A DNA stretch of 13,876 bases from Rhizomucor pusillus (taxonomy: Eukaryota > Mucoromycota > Mucoromycetes > Mucorales > Lichtheimiaceae), in the NCBI GenBank assembly GCA_900175165.2, contig FWWN02000255.1:1-13876 (forward strand), in the 5' to 3' direction. The notes below the pieces were generated by a model that searched no databases, was not told where the DNA came from, and saw nothing but the letters and a program-made list of their open reading frames with translations. The translations under genes and the position numbers were made by a program. How positions within the stretch are numbered: position 1 is the first letter of the stretch; each line of letters begins with the position of its first letter. This document shows positions 9,769 through 13,876 of this stretch, piece by piece.

Positions 9769-10574
9769 ATGGACTCAACAGAAATCCGTGTCATTTGCTC
9801 AGCGTCGCCCTTGTACTCAGCAACATTGTACAATTGCCATCATCATCCAAGCTGTACGATATAAAACGGATATCGCACGATATACACTGGCTGCGATGTC
9901 AGGACTGTGTCTCATGATATCATCGGCAGTCTTCGTGGGATATAACTGGATTGCATTTGGGTCACCACCATATAGCAATGTTGCACATTTCTTTTCCTCA
10001 GCATTTCCGCCATTATTGTTCATCATCGCCTTTGACGCTTTGCGAACTGCAGCTCTCCGCGGACAGATATCTTGCAGAACAAGAATATCTGCGGACAGTA
10101 ACGTGAGCTACATACGGGGCAAGCGTGCTCATCTTGTTTGTGGTTATCGCTATCATTGCCCATAACGTTCCAGTTTCCGCGGTTCTCCGAATTGTTTACA
10201 AATGTATTCCCACTTACGGTCTCTGGTTATTCGTTCCTCTGCTTGGAGTATCGATCTTCAATGGCTCGCATCAATACTTACGGCCGCCATGTCGAAAAAC
10301 GCACTATGCATATATTACCAGCTTGACCATCCTCACTGTTGGATATACAGTTGAAGCCAGTTTGGGCATATTTGTATATATCCCATACGGTTACTTTACA
10401 CTTGTCGAATTGGTACTCTTCAGGCTTCTGGCCATCTGCGCACTGGCAATCGTTGCTGCATTCGGGCATGGTTGGGGACCTCCTCATCAAGATATCGTCG
10501 ACGATGATCGGACACTCTGCGAGTCAGCCGAGGACAAAGATTCAGTAGAAGTGCCACTGCGTTGCGATGCGTAA
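9769..10574 (+). pseudogene. Seven-helix membrane protein, array member 3, broken by two frameshifts
   Basis: Homology to members 1 and 2 runs through three frames. From ATG at 9769 the first frame gives MDSTEIRVICSASPLY and ends early. Near 9830-9837 homology moves to the next frame, giving TIAIIIQAVRYKTDIARYT (matching TIGLVVQAVRF of member 1) through FPPLLFIIAFDALR. Near 10100-10115 it moves again, to VLILFVVIAIIAHN, YGLWLF, VEASLG and AFGHGW, ending at TAA 10572-10574 with a tail containing SVEVP. No donor or acceptor explains either jump as an intron. HGW replaces HRW. It is either a decayed copy or has two sequencing errors; resequencing would decide. The promoter module is intact, so it may still be transcribed. 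Confidence 0.75.
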
Positions 10575-11106
10575 ATAGCTCATTTGCTATTATTACCTAT
10601 TGCTATTATTTCAAGAGAAAAAGGATAATAAAAAAGATAAATTACAACGGCTTCCCTACCTCCCGGTTCCTCGTTTCCCTTTCCTAGAAGCATGTATAGA
10701 CGAAGAGTCTCCTGTCTATTTCCCAAGCTAAAAGCGGTAAGGCAAGAAAAGCTTCGTGCGATATTGGGAAGTACAGAAAATGCCCGTAGACAGGAACAGC
10801 CGGACAATCAATGAAAACTAGGGTAAACTGAGCCTATTGAATACAGTCATATTTCGCTTCTGAGCAAGACATGATGTTTGCCATAACGTCTATCATTGTC
10901 TAATCATTACAGTTTTCTGCGTTATACACAAACAAGAGGAATGATGAAATAGGTTATACTGTATAGCCACAGTGGCGGTGCAGACGTTCACCCGAAAGCA
11001 GCATACTTCAATAAAAACAGGAACGAGAAAGTCGTAAATAGCAGTGCAGCTTTTACATCCTATTGTGGTTTTCTTTTTCTTTTTCTTCCCATCCTTCACA
11101 TATACC
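10575..11106. other. Intergenic region between membrane genes 3 and 4
   Basis: About 0.53 kb with no gene recognised. A minus-strand open frame at 10580-10807 shows no motif. The right part holds the promoter module of gene 4 and a T/C-rich leader (about 11066-11099) just before its ATG. Confidence 0.55.
10963..11017 (+). promoter_or_regulatory. Promoter module of membrane gene 4: ATAGCCACA, GGTGCA, ATAAAAA
   Basis: ATAGCCACA at 10963-10971, GGTGCA at 10977-10982 and an ATAAAAA box at 11011-11017, 90 bp before the ATG. The two words are closer together here (5 bp) than in gene 1 (8 bp) and gene 3 (12 bp). Confidence 0.6.
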
Positions 11107-12196
11107 ATGCTTTACGATACCATTGATCTCGCCTTTTCGGCTACAACGCTTGCTTTCAGTGGCATAGCTACAATTATCACGATTGTTCAAGTAGCACGGT
11201 TTAGAAACAATTATATTCGATACACGCTGACGACAACAGCGAGCCTTTACTTACTTACTCCATCCACCATAAATATCGTCTTAAACGAGAATCTTGGCCA
11301 CAGGACATACAGCACGGGTGCCGCACGCTCGGCCGCGTTCACCCTTGCCACAATCGTCCCGAGCTTGTTGTGGGTGATCGCTATCGACGTGTTCCGGACG
11401 CTGCATCGACCTAGGCAAGACCCGAAGGAAGACGAGGGCGAGCTTTTTCCTCTTGAAACGTGTATCCATTGTCTCATTGCATTCTTTGCATACTGGTGGG
11501 CTAGCGGAATTGTCATTATCATTTTGTTCACAAGCAGCACACCATTCCTGCAGGGTGTCAACTTGTTCACCATCTGTATCTGGGCGTTTTGCCAATGCTT
11601 GCTCTGCAGCTCTACGCATCATACAGTACTATTTCGCACAGCATCAAAACTCGACAAATTCACGTGCCTACTTATTTTTCATGGTCCTAATCGCCATCAT
11701 TGGAAAAATTGTAGCTCTTTTTATTCGCTGGCCTGCAAACCATATTTTAAACTTTGTGTTTGTCAGCATCATGGGTATGTTTGCCTTGTATGCTGTGGAG
11801 GTGTATACACCATACTACTCTACACAGAAACTATTGTCAAATCTTAGAGTCTACGTTGTCGCCCTGGGCGTCATGATCGTTGGCAACAATATCACTGGAT
11901 TGGTCCCTTGGTTTGCTGCACAGATCATGGACTTTGTGCTTAACAAACTTGCGAGTGCCTTAGCCTTGATCGTCGCTGCTGCAACTAGCCACAGCTGGGT
12001 GCTTTCTCAGAAAGGTTACCATACCGCTACTAGAGTGATTAGCTCCACTGATGTTTCTTTAATTCATCAGAACAAGCGTAATATGTGGATCAACAAAAAG
12101 GCAGAATATACTTGCTGTAGTAAAGTTCTTCCTTACTGTTTGCGCTTTCATCTCTTCTTGGTTGCTCGGCGGAATACACAACACAGCGAAATATGA
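11107..12196 (+). pseudogene. Seven-helix membrane protein, array member 4, frameshifted and fused to the 3' third of a fifth copy
   Basis: ATG at 11107 starts a clear member: FSATTLAFSG, VQVARFRNN, then PSLLWVIAIDVFRTLH at the end of helix 3. After CIWAF, near 11585-11590, homology moves to a second frame (LALQLYASYSTISHSIK, matching QFYLSYSYIQPFLK of member 1). Between about 11645 and 11670 it moves to a third frame giving helix 6 (AYLFFMVLIAIIGKIVAL) and helix 7 (FVFVSIMGMFALYAVE). There, near 11795, the sequence runs into a second helix-5-end, helix 6 and helix 7 (VYTPYYSTQKLLSNLRVYVV to ATSHSW). Family similarity ends near 12001; the open frame runs on to a stop at 12194-12196. Two breaks plus the fusion make a working protein unlikely, although the last frame alone is long and open. 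Confidence 0.7.
11795..12001 (+). pseudogene. 3' fragment of a fifth membrane-protein copy (end of helix 5 to helix 7)
   Basis: This stretch encodes VYTPYYSTQKLLSNLRVYVV and continues to SHSW, aligning with the helix 5 end, helix 6, helix 7 and FGHRW of member 1, although member 4 has already supplied its own versions of these. At DNA level, the 24 bases from 11792 match 17 of 24 bases from 11601. An unequal crossover or deletion between a fourth and a fifth gene would produce this. Confidence 0.6.
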
Positions 12197-12220
12197 TATG
12201 CCGCTGAAAGCACTTGTTGC

Positions 12221-12452
12221 AACTGAAAAGGCGAGATCAATGACACGTATCGTAAAGCATGTATGTGTGAAGGGTGGAATGGGAAGGAAAGGTGATGTGG
12301 AGTCGCAATGCTGCTACACCTCAGCTTGGTTGCAAGTACATTTTGCTGTAGCCAGACAAATCTGAACGAATGAACCAAACTGTGCCTCTCCTTCTTACGC
12401 AGACACCATCTTCAAGGGTGCCGTGTTGGCCATAACGTAAACATTTTACGTA
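12221..12452 (+). pseudogene. Decayed fragment of the SDR gene (exon 4, GC-AG intron, exon 5), mirrored to the intact copy
   Basis: The secure part is 12310-12452. It reads AATPQLG, then a GCAAGT donor at 12332, an intron of 71 bp with blocks similar to the intact intron (GCCAGACA; GAAC-AAACTG), an acceptor CGCAG, and a 34-bp exon 12403-12436 of exactly the same length as SDR exon 5. That exon matches it at 27 of 34 bases and encodes TIFKGAVLAIT against TASKGAVLAMT, and GTAAAC follows as donor. Weaker similarity to exon 4 extends left to about 12221 (GAGATCAATG). The remaining exons are gone. The next thing downstream is the stop of the right Spc7-like gene 34 bp away, so the order and orientation mirror the left side. 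Confidence 0.85.
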
Positions 12453-12485
12453 ATAAGGCCGTTATGTGTATATATAATTTATTAT

Positions 12486-13818
12486 TTATGATACAAACTT
12501 TTGGATTTCCTTTAAAGAGTCCTTTAGGGTATCTGCAAGTCGAGAGTATCCACGCTCTTGAAGCAAATTATACATAATTTGTTGGCCTGTGTCTTGTCTA
12601 TAGAGTATTCTGAGAATTTGCAATTACTCGGAAGGGTTTTCAAACAAACTTACGATACAGGTCCATAGTGTAATTTTACATGCAATTCCTCTGAACCATT
12701 GTCAGGGAATTGCAAAACACTCTTGGGTGATATTCGCCAACTTACAGTTACTTTGATGAAGTTGGCATAATTAAATAGACAAATACAAGTCTGCACTCCT
12801 GTTTCGTGGTTTTCGAAAGGCTTGCTCTTTACAAAGAAAGTATTGCTTACAAGGTCAAGCTCCTTGTAAATCAAGCGAATCTGATTCCAATACGAGGCCA
12901 CAGTCTGGATTATCTACGGAGACATATATCAGCTTGCTGATAAAACTTTCGATTTCATACACCACTGCTAACCTTTTCTTCTTCCCAGGTATCGTCCAAT
13001 TTGCGCTCGAGATCATTGATAAAGTTTGCAAAATAGCCATATTCTTCCCTCAGCTTTTTCTTGAGCTTGAGTTTGATCGCACTAGATTCCTTTCTTCCAA
13101 GTTTTGCTCTGTCGATTGTGAGATTGAGCTGTTCATCGTTGGTCCAGATATCGAGAAATGCATCGGTATCTTTCTTAACACGCCATCGTCCATATTGTGA
13201 GCAAATTCCGTAAGGTTCTTCTATCGTAGTATTTTCTGATTCAGTACCCCGCCAACTAAACTTGCCATTCTCTGTCCTTACTTTTAACTGGCTCTTCTTC
13301 AGGTTCGCCAACTTCCAAGTTTGGATCTCTTGCTTCCTCTGCGTGTGTGATAGCCTTTTCCATCCAAATGTTAGAACCAGTGTTTCACGCGAGTTATGCC
13401 TCCAACTCTTACAGCCTCCAGTTCGCGTTCTTGTTCTGCCAGAGCAGCAAGCTCTTTTTCCAAGTTCGAGCGCTCCTCGTCCATTGCCTGTGCGTCTTCT
13501 TCGAGAACTTCCACAGCAGCCCTAGATTTGGATTGCGTTGAGCGTGAAGATATAAAATACCGTATTTGTATCGCTATACCTTTGCTCAGCAATTTCTTCC
13601 TTGACGCTAGATAACGCAACCCTGTCGATCCGGTTATAGGCTTTCTCTCTGTTAATTTTGTAAGCAAGCTTATAGTGAAAGTGAAGCATTGTATATCCCT
13701 TGTATCCATACTTTTCTTTCGCTTCTTGGAGAGCCTCGTCTGACTCTTGCTTCGCTTTCTTGATTTCCGGGAGCCGTGTGTCTAAACGCTTTTGGAAGTA
13801 TCTCAGGTATGCCTCGTC
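12486..13818 (-). CDS. Spc7/KNL1-like kinetochore protein, C-terminal part (right copy; 5' end outside the window)
   Basis: Exons mirror the left copy: 13712-13818, 13580-13648, 13413-13521, 12973-13338, 12654-12904 and 12486-12597 on the minus strand, again giving 337 residues with the same coiled coil and WNQIRLIYKELDL domain. The first 301 residues are identical to the left copy, introns included. The final 36 residues differ: they contain IMYNLLQERGYSRLADTLKD and end KFVS, sharing 16 of 36 positions with the left tail with no gap. The tail frame is open and its conserved positions fit, so both genes look functional at this end. The pattern of an identical body and an old, diverged last exon points to gene conversion between paralogues or a mis-joined assembly. 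The 5' half, with any N-terminal motifs, is not in the window. Confidence 0.6.
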
Positions 13819-13876
13819 CTAGAGAAATCATATCGCTAAGTGACTTTTTCCTCGTTTACGCGAAAGCTCGTACTAC
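12611..13876 (-). repeat. Right arm of the 1,266-bp perfect inverted repeat
   Basis: Exact reverse complement of bases 1-1266. With the left arm it encloses 11,344 bp of single-copy sequence. Just inside the arm, the last exon of the Spc7-like gene is about 61% identical in DNA to its partner (68 of 112 aligned bases), so identity falls in one step rather than gradually. Recombination between such arms would invert the enclosed segment. Confidence 0.97.

Noticed and set aside
10878..10891. GCCATAACGT, the same word as in the SDR relic exon 5 end
   Set aside because: Only about ten bases match and the neighbouring exon codons are absent, so it is taken as chance.
12435..12478. Small hairpins (ACGTAAA/TTTACGT and CATAACG/CGTTATG) between the SDR relic and the Spc7-like stop
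   Set aside because: The stems are 7 bp in AT-rich DNA and partly derive from the old exon-intron border. No terminator or RNA-element pattern was recognised.
1..13876. DNA transposon or Starship-like element with long terminal inverted repeats
   Set aside because: No transposase or tyrosine recombinase is present, the arms carry part of a host multi-exon gene, and the mirrored SDR relic shows a segmental duplication. Target-site duplications cannot be examined because the arms reach the window edge.

Overview
The window looks like nuclear DNA of a fungus. Its conserved genes are cut by many short introns (55-76 bp) with GT-AG or GC-AG ends. Leaders are pyrimidine-rich, there are TATA-type promoters, and one gene resembles the C-terminal part of the fungal Spc7/KNL1 kinetochore protein. 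An early-diverging lineage (Mucoromycota-like) is my guess; nothing here proves it. No rRNA, tRNA, CRISPR array, transposase or bacterial-type gene was seen.

Layout. The two ends are perfect inverted copies of each other: bases 1-1266 match the reverse complement of 12611-13876. Each arm carries the same 3' part of a multi-exon Spc7-like gene, reading inward. Identity stops abruptly inside the last intron, and the final 36-residue exons are homologous but only 16/36 identical. Inside the left arm lies a convergent, apparently intact short-chain dehydrogenase/reductase gene of eight exons (minus strand, 1463-2746). The mirror position next to the right arm holds a decayed fragment of the same gene (plus strand, about 12221-12452) that still shows its GC-AG intron and a 34-bp exon. 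The window is therefore what remains of an older, larger inverted duplication of [Spc7-like > < SDR]. One SDR copy has decayed, while the Spc7-like bodies have been kept identical or made identical.

Between the duplicated blocks sit a six-exon gene for a Ser-rich, probably nuclear protein of 395 residues (minus strand, 3039-4562) and a tandem plus-strand array of intronless genes for a roughly 280-residue seven-helix membrane protein family. Two members are intact (5844-6707, 8319-9152). One is broken by two frameshifts (9769-10574). One is frameshifted and fused to the 3' third of a fifth copy (11107-12196). Three of the four share an upstream module, ATAGCCACA then GGTGCA then a TATA-like box, so promoters appear to have been duplicated with the genes.

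How it fits together. Nothing suggests one pathway linking the SDR, the Ser-rich protein, the kinetochore gene and the membrane family. The coherent story is structural: an inverted segmental duplication with gene conversion (or an assembly chimera) at the edges and a birth-and-death membrane-protein array inside. The array, its promoter module and the converted arms are the most likely undescribed items. Exon boundaries were worked out by hand from splice signals, reading phase and family motifs.
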